Below, one piece after another: positions 1-8,745 of a stretch of DNA of 64,000 bases. This DNA is from Brevibacillus borstelensis (lineage in GTDB: Bacteria > Bacillota > Bacilli > Brevibacillales > Brevibacillaceae), in the NCBI RefSeq assembly GCF_003710865.1, contig NZ_RHHO01000038.1:62001-126000 (forward strand), in the 5' to 3' direction. Position 1 is the first letter of the stretch; each line of letters opens with the position of its first letter. The translations under genes and the position numbers were made by a program. The notes beneath the pieces were generated by a model. It did no database searches. It saw nothing but the letters and a program-made list of their open reading frames with translations, and was not told the DNA's origin.

Positions 1-1220
1 GCGTGATCGAAGACGCTTATCAAAGACTGGCCACATCCTATGACCGGATTGTCATCGAGGGAGCCGGCAGTCCCGCGGAAGTGAACCTCAATGACCGCGA
101 GCTCGTCAACATGCGGGTCGCCCGGCTGGTGAATGCGCCGGTCATTCTCGTCGCCGACATCGAGCGCGGCGGCGTGTTCGCCAGTCTCGTCGGAACGCTC
201 CAGCTGCTGGAGCCGCAAGACCGCGAGCGGGTGATCGGAGTGATCATCAACCGGTTCCGCGGCGATCTGTCGCTCCTGCAGCCGGGGCTGGACTGGTTTG
301 AACGCTATACAGGCAAGCCGGTGCTCGGCGTCGTTCCGTTTATTCCCGACCTGTGGATCGATGCGGAGGATTCGCTGATTCTGCACCGCTATCAGGGGCA
401 GGCGGAAAAGACGAGGGAGATTGACATCGCGGTCATCCGCTATCCCCGCATCTCGAATTTTACCGACATTGATCCGTTTTTCGTGGAGCCGGATTGCCGC
501 GTCCGCTTTGTCACCCGCACGGAAGAGCTGGGCGAGCCTGACCTGGTCATTTTGCCGGGGAGCAAGAATACACTGGAAGATTTGCTGTTTTTGAGAAAGA
601 CCGGGCTGGAGCAGTCGATTCTGGATTTGCACCGGGCTGGACGCAGCTTTTTGGCGGGAATTTGCGGCGGGTACCAGATGCTGGGGAGCGTGATTTACGA
701 TCCGGCAGGGGTGGAGTCTCCACTGAAATCAGCAGCCGGCATGGGGCTGATTCCGATGGAAACGACGATGGAGCAGCGCAAAACGACCGTTTTGTCGAGG
801 GGAGTCGCCGCTTTTGCCGGAGAGAAGATCCCTCTGGATGGTTACGAAATTCACATGGGCCGCTCTGTTTTTACCGGACAGGCATCTCCATTTATCCGGT
901 TGGAGGATCGCACGGACGGCTATTGCGATGAGGAGCGCCGTGTGCTTGGCACGTATTTTCACGGGTTGTTTCACAGCGATCCGCTTCGGATGCGCCTGCT
1001 CAATGCGCTTCGCAAAAGAAAGGGACTGGCTCCGATCACGGAGCGGCCTTCTTTCGTGGCGTTGAGAGAGCAAGGATTCGATTTGATCGCAGATACCGTC
1101 AGGAGCCATGTGCGTCTGGACATCATCGAAGAGCAGATGAGAGCTTTTCAGGGGAGTGAGTGCGTAAATGAACACAGCAGATTGGAAGAACAAGCTGGCA
1201 CAGGTACAACCGCGAAATGA
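1..1220 (+). CDS. cobQ: Cobyric acid synthase CobQ, 3' part (5' end outside window)
   Basis: This is the C-terminal ~406 residues of the glutamine-dependent amidase that amidates the b, d, e and g side chains of adenosylcobyrinic acid a,c-diamide in cobalamin synthesis. The reading frame is open to the left edge, and about 100 N-terminal residues (P-loop end) are missing against the family's usual ~500. Visible signatures are the class I glutamine amidotransferase elements: LPGSKNTLEDL, the nucleophile elbow AGICGGYQMLG (catalytic Cys), GYEIHMGRS and the GTYFHGLFHSD histidine region. Its last 53 bases overlap the start of cobT, so the two are probably translationally coupled. Identification is firm; only the start is unknown. 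Confidence 0.95.
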   Translation, partial: VIEDAYQRLATSYDRIVIEGAGSPAEVNLNDRELVNMRVARLVNAPVILVADIERGGVFASLVGTLQLLEPQDRERVIGVIINRFRGDLSLLQPGLDWFERYTGKPVLGVVPFIPDLWIDAEDSLILHRYQGQAEKTREIDIAVIRYPRISNFTDIDPFFVEPDCRVRFVTRTEELGEPDLVILPGSKNTLEDLLFLRKTGLEQSILDLHRAGRSFLAGICGGYQMLGSVIYDPAGVESPLKSAAGMGLIPMETTMEQRKTTVLSRGVAAFAGEKIPLDGYEIHMGRSVFTGQASPFIRLEDRTDGYCDEERRVLGTYFHGLFHSDPLRMRLLNALRKRKGLAPITERPSFVALREQGFDLIADTVRSHVRLDIIEEQMRAFQGSECVNEHSRLEEQAGTGTTAK

Positions 1221-2223
1221 GGAGGCAGCGCAGCAGGCAAGCAGGCATGTGAATCAACTGACGAAGCCGCTCGGCAGCCTGGGCAGACTGGAGAGCTTGG
1301 CTGTGGAGCTGGCTGCGATGACAGGGGAGCCCTTTCCGGCGGTCACTCCGCCCGGCGTCCTTGTGTTTGCCGCCGATCATGGCGTGGCGGCAGAGGGGGT
1401 CTCTGCGTATCCGCAGGAAGTGACTGCACAGATGGTAGCCAATTTCGCACACGGAGGGGCAGCCATCAATGTATTTTCCAGGCAGATCGGCGCCCTGCTA
1501 CACGTCGTCGATGTCGGCGTCGCAGTCGATGTGGATGCTCCCGGCGTTTGGACGAAGAAAGTTCGGCCCGGTACAGCCAGCTTTTTGCGCGAGCGGGCGA
1601 TGACTCGCGAGGAAGCGGAGCAGTGCGTGCAGATAGGATTTGAAAGCGCCGAGGCGATCATCGACGAGGGGGCAAAGCTGTTGATCGTCGGTGAGATGGG
1701 CATCGGCAATACGACCGCCAGCAGCGCTCTGCTCGCTGCCTTGACGGGAGCGGAGCCGGATGAGCTGGTCGGACGCGGAACGGGAGTCTCCGACGAGAAA
1801 TGGCAAAAGAAAAAAGCGGTGGTGAAAGAAGCGCTTTCCCTGCATCAGCCTGACGCGGGCGATCCGCTCGACGCGCTCTCCAAAGTAGGCGGCCTGGAGA
1901 TCGGCTCGATGGCCGGAGCCATCCTTTGCGCGGCATCAAGACGAGTCCCGGTCCTGCTTGACGGCTTCATTTCGACCGTCGCTGCCTTGCTCGCCGTTCG
2001 CCTCTGCCCGGTTTCTGCCGAGTACCTTTTGGGCGGACATCGCTCACAGGAGCCGGGCCATGCGTTTGCTCTGCAAACACTTGGAAAGGAGCCGCTTGTG
2101 GACCTTGGCCTGAGGCTTGGGGAAGGCAGCGGAGCGGCGGTCGCGTTTCCGATCGTCGAGGCGGCGACGCGGATGCTGCGGGAGATGGCTACGTTTGATG
2201 AGGCGGGGGTGAGCAGCGAGTGA
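1168..2223 (+). CDS. cobT: Nicotinate-nucleotide-dimethylbenzimidazole phosphoribosyltransferase CobT
   Basis: A 351-residue enzyme that makes alpha-ribazole 5'-phosphate from nicotinate mononucleotide and dimethylbenzimidazole for the lower ligand of cobalamin. Length matches the family (~350). Conserved pieces are LTKPLGSLGRLE near residue 31, GEMGIGNTTASSALL in the middle and LRLGEGSGAA near residue 318, which carries the catalytic glutamate of CobT enzymes. The ATG lies inside the end of cobQ, with a GGGGAGTGAG ribosome site 8 bases upstream. The TGA stop overlaps the GTG of the next gene (GTGA). Part of a tightly packed cob operon. Confidence 0.95.
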   Translation: MNTADWKNKLAQVQPRNEEAAQQASRHVNQLTKPLGSLGRLESLAVELAAMTGEPFPAVTPPGVLVFAADHGVAAEGVSAYPQEVTAQMVANFAHGGAAINVFSRQIGALLHVVDVGVAVDVDAPGVWTKKVRPGTASFLRERAMTREEAEQCVQIGFESAEAIIDEGAKLLIVGEMGIGNTTASSALLAALTGAEPDELVGRGTGVSDEKWQKKKAVVKEALSLHQPDAGDPLDALSKVGGLEIGSMAGAILCAASRRVPVLLDGFISTVAALLAVRLCPVSAEYLLGGHRSQEPGHAFALQTLGKEPLVDLGLRLGEGSGAAVAFPIVEAATRMLREMATFDEAGVSSE

Positions 2224-3011
2224 GCAAGACTGGCCGCGTTTACCTCGTAGGAGCGGGTCCCGGCGACCCGAAGCTGATTACCGTAAAAGGTCTGGAGTGC
2301 TTGCAGCAGGCAGATGTGGTGATTTACGACCGGCTGGCAAACCCGGCTCTGTTGGAGCACGCCCCGGACGATGCTGAGCGCATCTACTGCGGCAAGCTTC
2401 CGGACAACCACACGATGCGGCAGGAGGCGATCAACGCCTTGCTGGCAGAAAAGGCGCTGGAAGGCAAGACGGTCGTCCGGCTGAAGGGCGGCGATCCGTG
2501 CGTATTCGGCAGAGTGGGCGAGGAAGCGGAGCATCTGGCGCAGCTCGGCATTCCGTTCGAGATCGTTCCCGGCGTGACAGCGGGCATTGCTGTTCCGGCT
2601 TACGCGGGCATTCCGGTGACACATAGGGAGTACGGATCGTCATTTGCAGTGGTCACCGGGCATTTGCGCGAGGGCAGAGCGGAAACGGCGGAAGCAGAAG
2701 ACGCACAGGACGCCGTCAGCGACAAGTGGCAGGCGCTGGCGAAAGGCATCGATACCGTAGCCTTTTACATGGGAGTGGGCAATCTCCCGTTCATCCGCAA
2801 ACAGCTGATCGCCCACGGCCGCGCACCGGAAACGCCTGTCGCCGTGATCGCCTGGGGAACGATGCCCGAGCAGACGACTGTGACCGGCACGCTGGCTGAC
2901 ATCGAAGAACGGCTGGCGGCAGGTCCGCATATCTCCAACCCGGCGATTATTCTGGTGGGCGACGTCGTCAACATGCGAGAGAAGATCAACTGGTTTGAGC
3001 GGATGGAGTGA
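2220..3011 (+). CDS. cobA: Uroporphyrinogen-III C-methyltransferase (SUMT)
   Basis: A 263-residue SAM-dependent methyltransferase that converts uroporphyrinogen III to precorrin-2, the branch point to cobalamin and siroheme. Family motifs are GAGPGDPKLITVKG at the N-terminus, VVRLKGGDPCVFGRVGEE near residue 85 and PGVTAGIAVPAYAGIPVTHR near residue 118. A short acidic, Ala/Glu-rich insertion (about residues 150-165) lies in the variable loop after the GHLREG segment. It starts with GTG in a 4-base overlap with cobT and ends in a 4-base overlap with the next gene. No fused uroporphyrinogen synthase (HemD) or CysG dehydrogenase domain is present. Confidence 0.95.
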   Translation: MSKTGRVYLVGAGPGDPKLITVKGLECLQQADVVIYDRLANPALLEHAPDDAERIYCGKLPDNHTMRQEAINALLAEKALEGKTVVRLKGGDPCVFGRVGEEAEHLAQLGIPFEIVPGVTAGIAVPAYAGIPVTHREYGSSFAVVTGHLREGRAETAEAEDAQDAVSDKWQALAKGIDTVAFYMGVGNLPFIRKQLIAHGRAPETPVAVIAWGTMPEQTTVTGTLADIEERLAAGPHISNPAIILVGDVVNMREKINWFERME

Positions 3012-3661
3012 GGGATATGCGCCTCTATCCGATGATGGCCAAGCTGCAGGGGAAACGCTGCCTCGTCGTCGGCGGCGGTCAGGTGGCAGAGCGGAAGATC
3101 GGCAGTCTGCTCGCTGCCGGAGCGGATGTGGCCGTAGTGAGTCCGTCGTGCTCCCAAGCAGTTGAAGAATGGGCAGGGGCAGGTAGTCTTGTCCTGTTTC
3201 GCCGGCCGTTTTCTCCGGAAGACGTACGGGAAGCGGTGATCGTAATTGCGGCGACGAACGATCCGGCTGTCAATCTGGCCGTGTATCAAGCCTGCGGCTC
3301 TCACCAATGGGTGAACGTCGTCGACAGACCGGATTTGTGCAGCTTTACCGTTCCTTCCGTTGTCGAGCGGGGAGATTTGCAGATCGCCATCTCGACAGGC
3401 GGGCACAATCCGGGATTGGCCAAGAAGCTGCGCCGGCAGGTGGAGACGCAGTTCGGTCCCGAATACGTGGAATATACGGCGTTTCTTGGAGCGATGCGCA
3501 GCCGCGTGCTGGCTCTGTCGCTGGACGAAATGCGCAAGCGCGAGCTGCTCTCGGAATTGCTGGATGATCGCTTCCTGCACTGGACGAGAACAGGAGAGCG
3601 GGAGCGAAGGGACCTCGAGGCAGAGAAATTAATCGAACAAACGAGATGGACCGGCGCCTGA
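3008..3661 (+). CDS. Precorrin-2 dehydrogenase (Met8/SirC/CysG N-terminal type)
   Basis: A 217-residue protein that oxidises precorrin-2 to sirohydrochlorin with NAD+, and in some family members also chelates iron. The Rossmann glycine motif with GGQVAERK lies near residue 22, followed by the conserved VIAATNDPAVN and an ISTGGHNPGLAKKLR segment typical of SirC/YlnF. It starts at GTG in a GTGA overlap with cobA, although an in-frame ATG at 3017 is possible. It is the last gene of the operon; its stop codon sits inside the loop of the downstream terminator. Whether it also chelates Fe or Co cannot be read from sequence. Confidence 0.9.
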   Translation: MRDMRLYPMMAKLQGKRCLVVGGGQVAERKIGSLLAAGADVAVVSPSCSQAVEEWAGAGSLVLFRRPFSPEDVREAVIVIAATNDPAVNLAVYQACGSHQWVNVVDRPDLCSFTVPSVVERGDLQIAISTGGHNPGLAKKLRRQVETQFGPEYVEYTAFLGAMRSRVLALSLDEMRKRELLSELLDDRFLHWTRTGERERRDLEAEKLIEQTRWTGA

Positions 3662-3679
3662 ATGGCGGCCGGTTTTTTT
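3650..3679 (+). terminator. Rho-independent terminator of the cob operon
   Basis: ACCGGC-GCC pairs with GGC-(G)-GCCGGT around a five-base loop and is followed by seven T. The stop codon of the last cob gene lies in the loop. Confidence 0.85.
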
Positions 3680-3769
3680 ATTGCAGGGACAGGAAACTTT
3701 TTACAGTCCGCTCCGTCTTCTCCAACAAGGGCTAGAAAATCCGCCATATTGTAAAGGAGAGACATTTTC

Positions 3770-4216
3770 ATGAGAAGCCGATTCCTTGGATTTTGTTTGG
3801 CGTTCCTGTCGCTTTTCTTTTTGCAAGCATGCTCAGAAAAGAGCGAGGATACAAAGAGCATCTTGTACGAAAACACTACCCATCATTTTACGCTGCAGCT
3901 TCCAAAAAGCTGGGAAGGGAAATACGAGGTGACAGAGACGGAAAACCAGATCATCTTTTCCAGCAAAGCAAACCAGCCCGGCGGCATTCTGTGCGAAGTC
4001 AGAGTCTGGAGCCAGGAAGAATGGAAGCAGGACGGCGAGGAATTGACGACGGTCATTCACTTGGAGAAAATCGGCGAGACGGATGACAAGGTATACTCGT
4101 TCAGCACGCCGACCGATGTGCAATGGATTTTGGGCGATGCCGAGAAGGAGCGGGAATACCAGGCGATGTTTGCCGAGGTATCGGGGATCAAAGCGTCTTT
4201 TAAGATTAAGGAATAG
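3770..4216 (+). CDS. Predicted lipoprotein of unknown function
   Basis: A 148-residue protein with a type II signal peptide: basic start, hydrophobic stretch and lipobox LQAC with Cys21. It is therefore expected on the outer face of the membrane. The mature part resembles PsbP/PsbP-like or similar short lipoproteins (…HHFTLQLPKSWEGKYEV…), but I cannot assign a family with confidence. ATG follows a good AAAGGAGAG site. It stands alone between the cob terminator and a convergent AT-rich pair. Confidence 0.75.
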   Translation: MRSRFLGFCLAFLSLFFLQACSEKSEDTKSILYENTTHHFTLQLPKSWEGKYEVTETENQIIFSSKANQPGGILCEVRVWSQEEWKQDGEELTTVIHLEKIGETDDKVYSFSTPTDVQWILGDAEKEREYQAMFAEVSGIKASFKIKE

Positions 4217-4413
4217 CGGTGTGCAGAACATTTTTTTAGTTCGCTCTCGTTCTGTTGGCTGTCTGGTCCACGAAGAATCGCTGAAAACAAGCTTGGAGCG
4301 AAGAATGAATGAATAAAGAAGCATTATCATGAGAAATGTGAGATTTGTATGTTGCTAGTGAGATTAAGTAATGGTTAATACCCATCTATAGAGAATAAGT
4401 ATTCTAAGAAAAC

Positions 4414-4465
4414 ACGGCGACCTTTCCCGGTGGAATACCGAGTAGTGGTCGCCGTATATATTTTT
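4414..4465 (+). terminator. Rho-independent terminator
   Basis: ACGGCGACC (4414-4422) pairs exactly with GGTCGCCGT (4447-4455) and is followed by a T-rich tract. The rest of 4217-4553 is AT-rich and shows no gene. Confidence 0.75.
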
Positions 4466-4553
4466 CTACCAGTCTAATTGGCTGTATTTTAAACACATAA
4501 GTATGCTTGTCTACTAGCTTCTGTCTTGTATCCCAGAAATCAAAAACTTATTT

Positions 4554-5267
4554 TTAATAATCTGTGTGGACAAAAGTATAGTACCCGCCATTTGGAGACA
4601 GGCCCCAAGCATTTTTTTTCGATAGGAGACCATCCCAATTAGAATATTTATATAGTACTCCTTCAGTTTTCTTGAATCTGGGTACGAATGCGATATATCC
4701 TCTTTCTCCCAAAGCTAAGTTAAAGGTATAGTGATCAGTAGATGAATAGGTTTTTTGCCAAGTAAAGGAGGCTCCGGCAGAAATCGCGTCTTTTTCTGCA
4801 CCTACAGAAGCGCTGAAAGAGTGACTGACTTGTGCTGATACAGTCTTACCAAGGGAACATCCACCAGTTGATGTGCATTTAATTCCATCAGTAACTTGTA
4901 TCCAATCTCTACTCCACTCAGTTGAATTTGTGGTTTCAGTATAGGTGTAGTATTCGCGATAATCAGCTGCAGGATTTATCGTATTAGCTTTATTATTTGT
5001 AGGGATTGTTCTCTGGTTGTTTTGGGTGTGTAAATCCGTTGTATTAGATATATATTCCTCTTTGGTCATTGGTACTAAATAGCCACCAACCTCTTTTAGT
5101 GGGGTGATAAGCAGACCGGTTGATGGGTCGATAAAAGCATTTTCTCTGTTAATTTCTTGATAAGCTCTGTTTTCCTTACCACTTGCTGCTACTACTGAAG
5201 AAGATAAGACCAATAGACTTAGTGTGCAACTAATACCAAGAGACAAAAATTTCAGAATCTTTTTCAT
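4554..5267 (-). CDS. Secreted protein, possible aerolysin/ETX-like beta-strand protein
   Basis: A 237-residue protein with a clear Sec signal peptide (MKKILKFLSLG… ending near VVAASG, residue ~29). The mature part has alternating Ser/Thr-rich segments (SAQVSHSFSASVGAEKDAISAGASF), then a YTFNLALGERGYIAFVPRFKKTEGVLYKY segment. This resembles the amphipathic strand region and following strands of aerolysin/ETX-MTX2-like proteins, but that is inference from texture, not a verified family match. Two cysteines (CTSTGGC) could form a disulfide. Its codons are AT-rich, unlike the GC-rich neighbours, which suggests acquisition. It lies 61 bp downstream of a lipoprotein gene on the same strand, so the two are probably cotranscribed. 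Confidence 0.7.
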   Translation of the reverse strand: MKKILKFLSLGISCTLSLLVLSSSVVAASGKENRAYQEINRENAFIDPSTGLLITPLKEVGGYLVPMTKEEYISNTTDLHTQNNQRTIPTNNKANTINPAADYREYYTYTETTNSTEWSRDWIQVTDGIKCTSTGGCSLGKTVSAQVSHSFSASVGAEKDAISAGASFTWQKTYSSTDHYTFNLALGERGYIAFVPRFKKTEGVLYKYSNWDGLLSKKNAWGLSPNGGYYTFVHTDY

Positions 5268-5328
5268 TTAATACCCTCATTTACCAATTTATTCAAATTA
5301 TACTATTAAAAGTTAAAAAATGGAACAG

Positions 5329-5817
5329 CTATTTTTTGTCATTTGCGGATTCAACATAATAGTAGATCCCGCTATTTTTATCAATAGAAGGCTGGACCTT
5401 ACTTCCGTTTTTAAGGCTGATTCTATTCTCGATAGTACTTGTAACTCCAAGGTAAACGTAGAAGGTTTTCTTTGATTGAGTATTAATTTCACATGTTATA
5501 GCAGGTGATGCGGTTTCATTCAGACGTTTTACTAATACAGGATCGTTCTCTCTATACCATGCGAATTGTCCATCTTTTTTGCTTAAACTTGCAACACCAA
5601 CTATCGTTCCTTCGGGTACATTTTGCTTAAAAATAAGTAGTGTTTCGCCGTCTGTTTCTACTGTTGACAACAAATCACTTTCATTAATACTTTCTAGTTT
5701 AATACCATTTTGAATTGCGGCATCGGGTGAAGAAAACCACATTAAACTATCTTTACTACCTAATGAACAACCAGAAAGGATAACAAATATCATTAATACA
5801 AGCATCAAATACCTCAT
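5329..5817 (-). CDS. Predicted lipoprotein, partner of the downstream secreted protein
   Basis: A 162-residue protein with lipobox LSGC (Cys at residue 16) after a very hydrophobic MRYLMLVLMIFVI start. The ATG at 5817 is preferred over an upstream in-frame start because it is preceded by GGGAGAAG and directly opens a lipoprotein signal. The mature part (~145 residues) is not one I recognise. It shares the low GC of the next gene and is upstream in the same probable transcript. A surface lipoprotein paired with a secreted protein could be an immunity or anchoring partner, but this is only suggested by context. Confidence 0.7.
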   Translation of the reverse strand: MRYLMLVLMIFVILSGCSLGSKDSLMWFSSPDAAIQNGIKLESINESDLLSTVETDGETLLIFKQNVPEGTIVGVASLSKKDGQFAWYRENDPVLVKRLNETASPAITCEINTQSKKTFYVYLGVTSTIENRISLKNGSKVQPSIDKNSGIYYYVESANDKK

Positions 5818-6270
5818 AATACTCTTCTCCCTTCTTCCAAAGTGTTGTGTCTGCGACTTTATTACAAAGCAGGAATGTATCAGTTTTTTACAATCGAATA
5901 TAAAAACAGAAAATGGATGCAGCAAACATTCATCAGCAAAGACTCGTTTATACAATAGGCTCGGGAAGCTTCTTTATTCGCAGTCATTGGGGAAATAATG
6001 GCTAGTTAGAAATTCGGGAGGAGATAACGGGATTAACTGATTTTCAGATAGGGAATCAAATTGTTTTTTTAAAATATACCATTATAAAGTATGGAAAAAA
6101 AGGGTAAATTATGAATTCGCTTTAGTGTTATAAAATTATCAAATGTATGGATGAAAGCAGAATGCAAACGACTGGCCGGCCGGCAATGCGCCAAAGGACG
6201 TGCCGTGCGAATTGAACCCCGTGAGCCGCCTCGTTTTTGATGCAAATGGAAATGGAAATCGCAAAGCCTG
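5818..6270. other. AT-rich gap without a recognisable gene
   Basis: No convincing coding region with a ribosome site is seen. The left part should hold the promoter of the minus-strand lipoprotein gene. The right part (about 6160-6270) returns to GC-rich sequence, next to gene remnants. Confidence 0.5.
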
Positions 6271-6658
6271 TTACGAAAAAAACTGAATCCGCACGAGGCC
6301 GAGAACGACCCGGAAGATCGTTTTAAGCACAATCAAAGTGATTTTCTTGAGCAACTCATGCTCCCTCTCTTTTACATCCCCTACGGTGACACCGAGCAGG
6401 ACGCGAGAAGGAGAAGCCAGCATAGAGTGGAAAGATGCCGTATTTTGTCTATAGGTAACCAGCTCGGGGGAAATGCCCAGCTGCGTGGCCGTTTGCGTCT
6501 GCAGCTTGATAAACATCGCATTAGAACCGGTGTTGCTTCTGGTCAAAAAGCGCCGCCCATCCCGCCGATCACCGAGGAGAAGAACATAAAGGCACCGCCA
6601 AACAAAGTGGCTGCGGCTTGGGCCAGCGTATCCGTCATTGAAGCGGCGGATAACATCC
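6271..6658 (-). pseudogene. Remnant of an L-lactate permease (LctP/LldP family), C-terminal part
   Basis: The reading frame ending at 6271 encodes RSNTGSNAMFIKLQTQTATQLG and ELLKKITLIVL, matching the C-terminal signature of LctP-family lactate permeases (TGSNT-SN-MF—LQ…AKQLG). The expected upstream segment, MTDTLAQAAATLFGGAF followed by SSVIGGMGGAF, is present in another frame (about 6547-6658) and ends at a stop just where the first frame picks up, so there is at least one frameshift near 6546. The first ~400 residues are absent; homology stops at the HTH-cupin remnant on the other strand. Normally this protein has ~550 residues and 12 or more membrane segments. It is non-functional as it stands. 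Confidence 0.75.
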
Positions 6659-6910
6659 GTCGCACACCAAAAAGGTGTAAAGGAATACCTGGTCGTCACT
6701 CAAGGGAGGATGCGGGCCGTGCTTGGCGAATGCCTGCTCGATACGATTTTGGAAGAAGGGGATTCGCTCTACTTTGAGGCGGATATTCCCCACCGTTTTA
6801 TCAATGTCGGGGACATGCCATTTAGCGATTATCCCGTAAATGACTCTACTAACAGCAGATCAGTCAGGCAGCAGAAGTCAGAGGTTTATATGAATCTTCT
6901 AAATAGATAG
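6653..6910 (+). pseudogene. Remnant of an XRE-family regulator: C-terminal cupin part only
   Basis: The open frame encodes VKEYLVVTQGRMR followed by LEEGDSLYFEADIPHRFINVGD, the typical cupin-2 sensor domain of HTH-XRE/cupin regulators. No HTH domain precedes it: the expected N-terminal ~100 residues are replaced at the junction by the oppositely oriented lactate-permease remnant. After FSDYPVNDS the frame runs into unrelated sequence. I read this as a truncated gene left by a deletion or rearrangement, not a small functional cupin. Confidence 0.6.
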
Positions 6911-6967
6911 ACAAATAAAAAGGGATACCCTATCCTGTACGAAGAATGCGTTTTTGGGGGTAAGCCT

Positions 6968-8503
6968 ATGTCCACGATGACAAATCGGCAGCCGGATGAG
7001 GAGGCAGTTAGGCCAGAATCTGATGCGGTCAGCCCGGAATCGGTGGCAACTAGCCCGAAATCGACGGCAGACAGGCCGGAATCGGCGACAGCCAAACGGC
7101 GGAAGGCGCTGCGAAAGCTGCTCTGGTTTGCCTTGTCTGTCCTCGCTTTTGTCCTCGTCTATTTTGGACTCGAAGCATACATGGACTATGGGGCTCGGGT
7201 CACCCTTGCGATTACGCTGGCCGTCATCGTGCTCTGGGTGCTGGAGCCGATCCCTTTTTCGATGACCGCCGTGCTGGTTCTGTTTTTGCTGCCGATCTCG
7301 GGAGCGGTTTCCACGGATTTGATCCTGTCTGGCTTTGCATCGCCTGCTATCTTTCTTATCGTTGCAGGCATGATGATTGCGAGCGGGGTCGAACAGACTC
7401 CGCTGGGCAAGCGGCTGGCGTATCAGCTGCTCTACTGGTTTGGCGAGAAAAAAGGGGGCGTGCTCGCCGGGATCATCCTCGTTCCCCAGGTCATGGCCTT
7501 TTTCATTCCCGCCGCTGCCGTGCGTACGGCGATGCTGCTGCCCATCGTTTTTTCCATCACGTCGATTCTCGGCGTAAAAGCGGGGGATGTCCGCGGCAAA
7601 AAGCTGATGATGGGTGTCGTGATCGGCTGCGGAATAAGCGGAACGGCTGTCCTGCCGGCAGCTCTTGGAAACGTGATTACGGTCGATTTGATCAACACCT
7701 ATCTGCAGACACACGTGACCTATACGGACTGGCTCGTGCTCGCTTTGCCGATGTGGCTGATCATGATCCCGGCATCCTGGTGGGTGCTGTATCGCTCTTT
7801 TCCCGTGAAAGAGCCGATGCCCAGCGGATTGAAGGAAAAGATGAAAGAGTTGATCGCGGAGCTGGGACCGGTCAGCTCCAGGGAAAAACGGCTGATGGGC
7901 ATCCTCGCAGGGGTCTGCTTCTTGTGGGCGCTGGAAGGCGTTCACGGGTGGCCTCCGGTCATTCCCGCCTTGATCGGAGCTGTTCTGATGGCGTGGCCGG
8001 GGATCAAGGTGGCGGACTGGGAGAAGATTCTCGATGTCAAATTTGCTCCGCTGGTGATGCTTGGCGTCACGCTGTCGCTGGGAAGGGCGCTGTACGAGAC
8101 AGGTGTGACAGGTTACTTGTCCAAATGGATGGAATCCGATTTGACGCTGTACCTCTTTTCCAATCCCGCGCTGGCAGTGCTGACAGTGGCTGTGCTGACA
8201 CAACTGATCCACAAGGTGACGTCAAATGTATCCACGGCGGTGATCGCCACCGTGCCTGTTGTGATGGCGTTGGCGGCCCACTCCCCCGATTCTCCGGCGC
8301 TGCTGCTCGCCTTTGTTGCCGGGCTTACCAGTCTGTACGGATTTATTCTGGTTGTCGAGACGATTCCGGGCGTGATGGTGCACGGGACAGGGTGGGTGAC
8401 GCAGCAGGATTTCTTTGTACCCGGCTTTTGGCTGACACTCGTAACGACGGGCCTAACATTCCTGATGGCGCTGACCTGGTGGAAATGGCTCGGGTATTAT
8501 TAG
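6968..8503 (+). CDS. DASS/SLC13-family sodium:dicarboxylate (or sulfate) symporter
   Basis: A 511-residue membrane transporter of the divalent anion:sodium symporter family, probably importing C4-dicarboxylates or citrate-type anions. After a ~45-residue cytoplasmic Pro/Ser/Glu-rich head it has about 12 hydrophobic segments, with family-like loops LEPIPFSMTAVLVLFLLPISG and a C-terminal HKVTSNVSTAVIATVPVVMAL region equivalent to the substrate/Na+ site. ATG follows GGGGGTAAG. The head consists of tandem seven-residue repeats, absent from typical family members. It stands just upstream of a TRAP dicarboxylate operon. The exact substrate cannot be told. Confidence 0.85.
   Translation: MSTMTNRQPDEEAVRPESDAVSPESVATSPKSTADRPESATAKRRKALRKLLWFALSVLAFVLVYFGLEAYMDYGARVTLAITLAVIVLWVLEPIPFSMTAVLVLFLLPISGAVSTDLILSGFASPAIFLIVAGMMIASGVEQTPLGKRLAYQLLYWFGEKKGGVLAGIILVPQVMAFFIPAAAVRTAMLLPIVFSITSILGVKAGDVRGKKLMMGVVIGCGISGTAVLPAALGNVITVDLINTYLQTHVTYTDWLVLALPMWLIMIPASWWVLYRSFPVKEPMPSGLKEKMKELIAELGPVSSREKRLMGILAGVCFLWALEGVHGWPPVIPALIGAVLMAWPGIKVADWEKILDVKFAPLVMLGVTLSLGRALYETGVTGYLSKWMESDLTLYLFSNPALAVLTVAVLTQLIHKVTSNVSTAVIATVPVVMALAAHSPDSPALLLAFVAGLTSLYGFILVVETIPGVMVHGTGWVTQQDFFVPGFWLTLVTTGLTFLMALTWWKWLGYY
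7012..7095 (+). repeat. In-frame 21-bp tandem repeat, four copies
   Basis: The octamer CC(A/G)(G/A)AATC recurs at 7013, 7034, 7055 and 7076, exactly 21 bp apart. It encodes four heptads of the form (R/S)P(E/K)SxAx in the cytoplasmic head of the symporter. Confidence 0.85.
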
Positions 8504-8539
8504 TTCAGATAGTCATAGTCACGGTAATTGCAAAAAAAG

Positions 8540-8596
8540 AGCGACTGATCTGCCGGCTGTTTTTTGGCGCCCTGCTGGCATCCAGTCGCTTTTTTG
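8540..8596 (+). terminator. Rho-independent terminator after the symporter gene
   Basis: AGCGACTG (8540-8547) pairs with CAGTCGCT (8583-8590), followed by TTTTTT. An inner GCCGGC…/…GCTGGC arm adds structure. An A-run on the left side would let it work in both directions. Confidence 0.75.
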
Positions 8597-8745
8597 TCAT
8601 GTTTTCCATTTGCTAGACAAGAAGAGGACCCTTCTCTCCGCTCCGAATCCCTGCTCCATGCCGGTTTCGCCGTGACCAAAATGACCAAAAAGAACAATAA
8701 GAACACAATATTTATAATGATTCCAAAATTTACTACAATATTTTT

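Noticed and set aside
6069..6332. An 87-residue minus-strand frame in the AT-rich gap
   Set aside because: It lacks a ribosome site and protein-like composition and overlaps the permease remnant.
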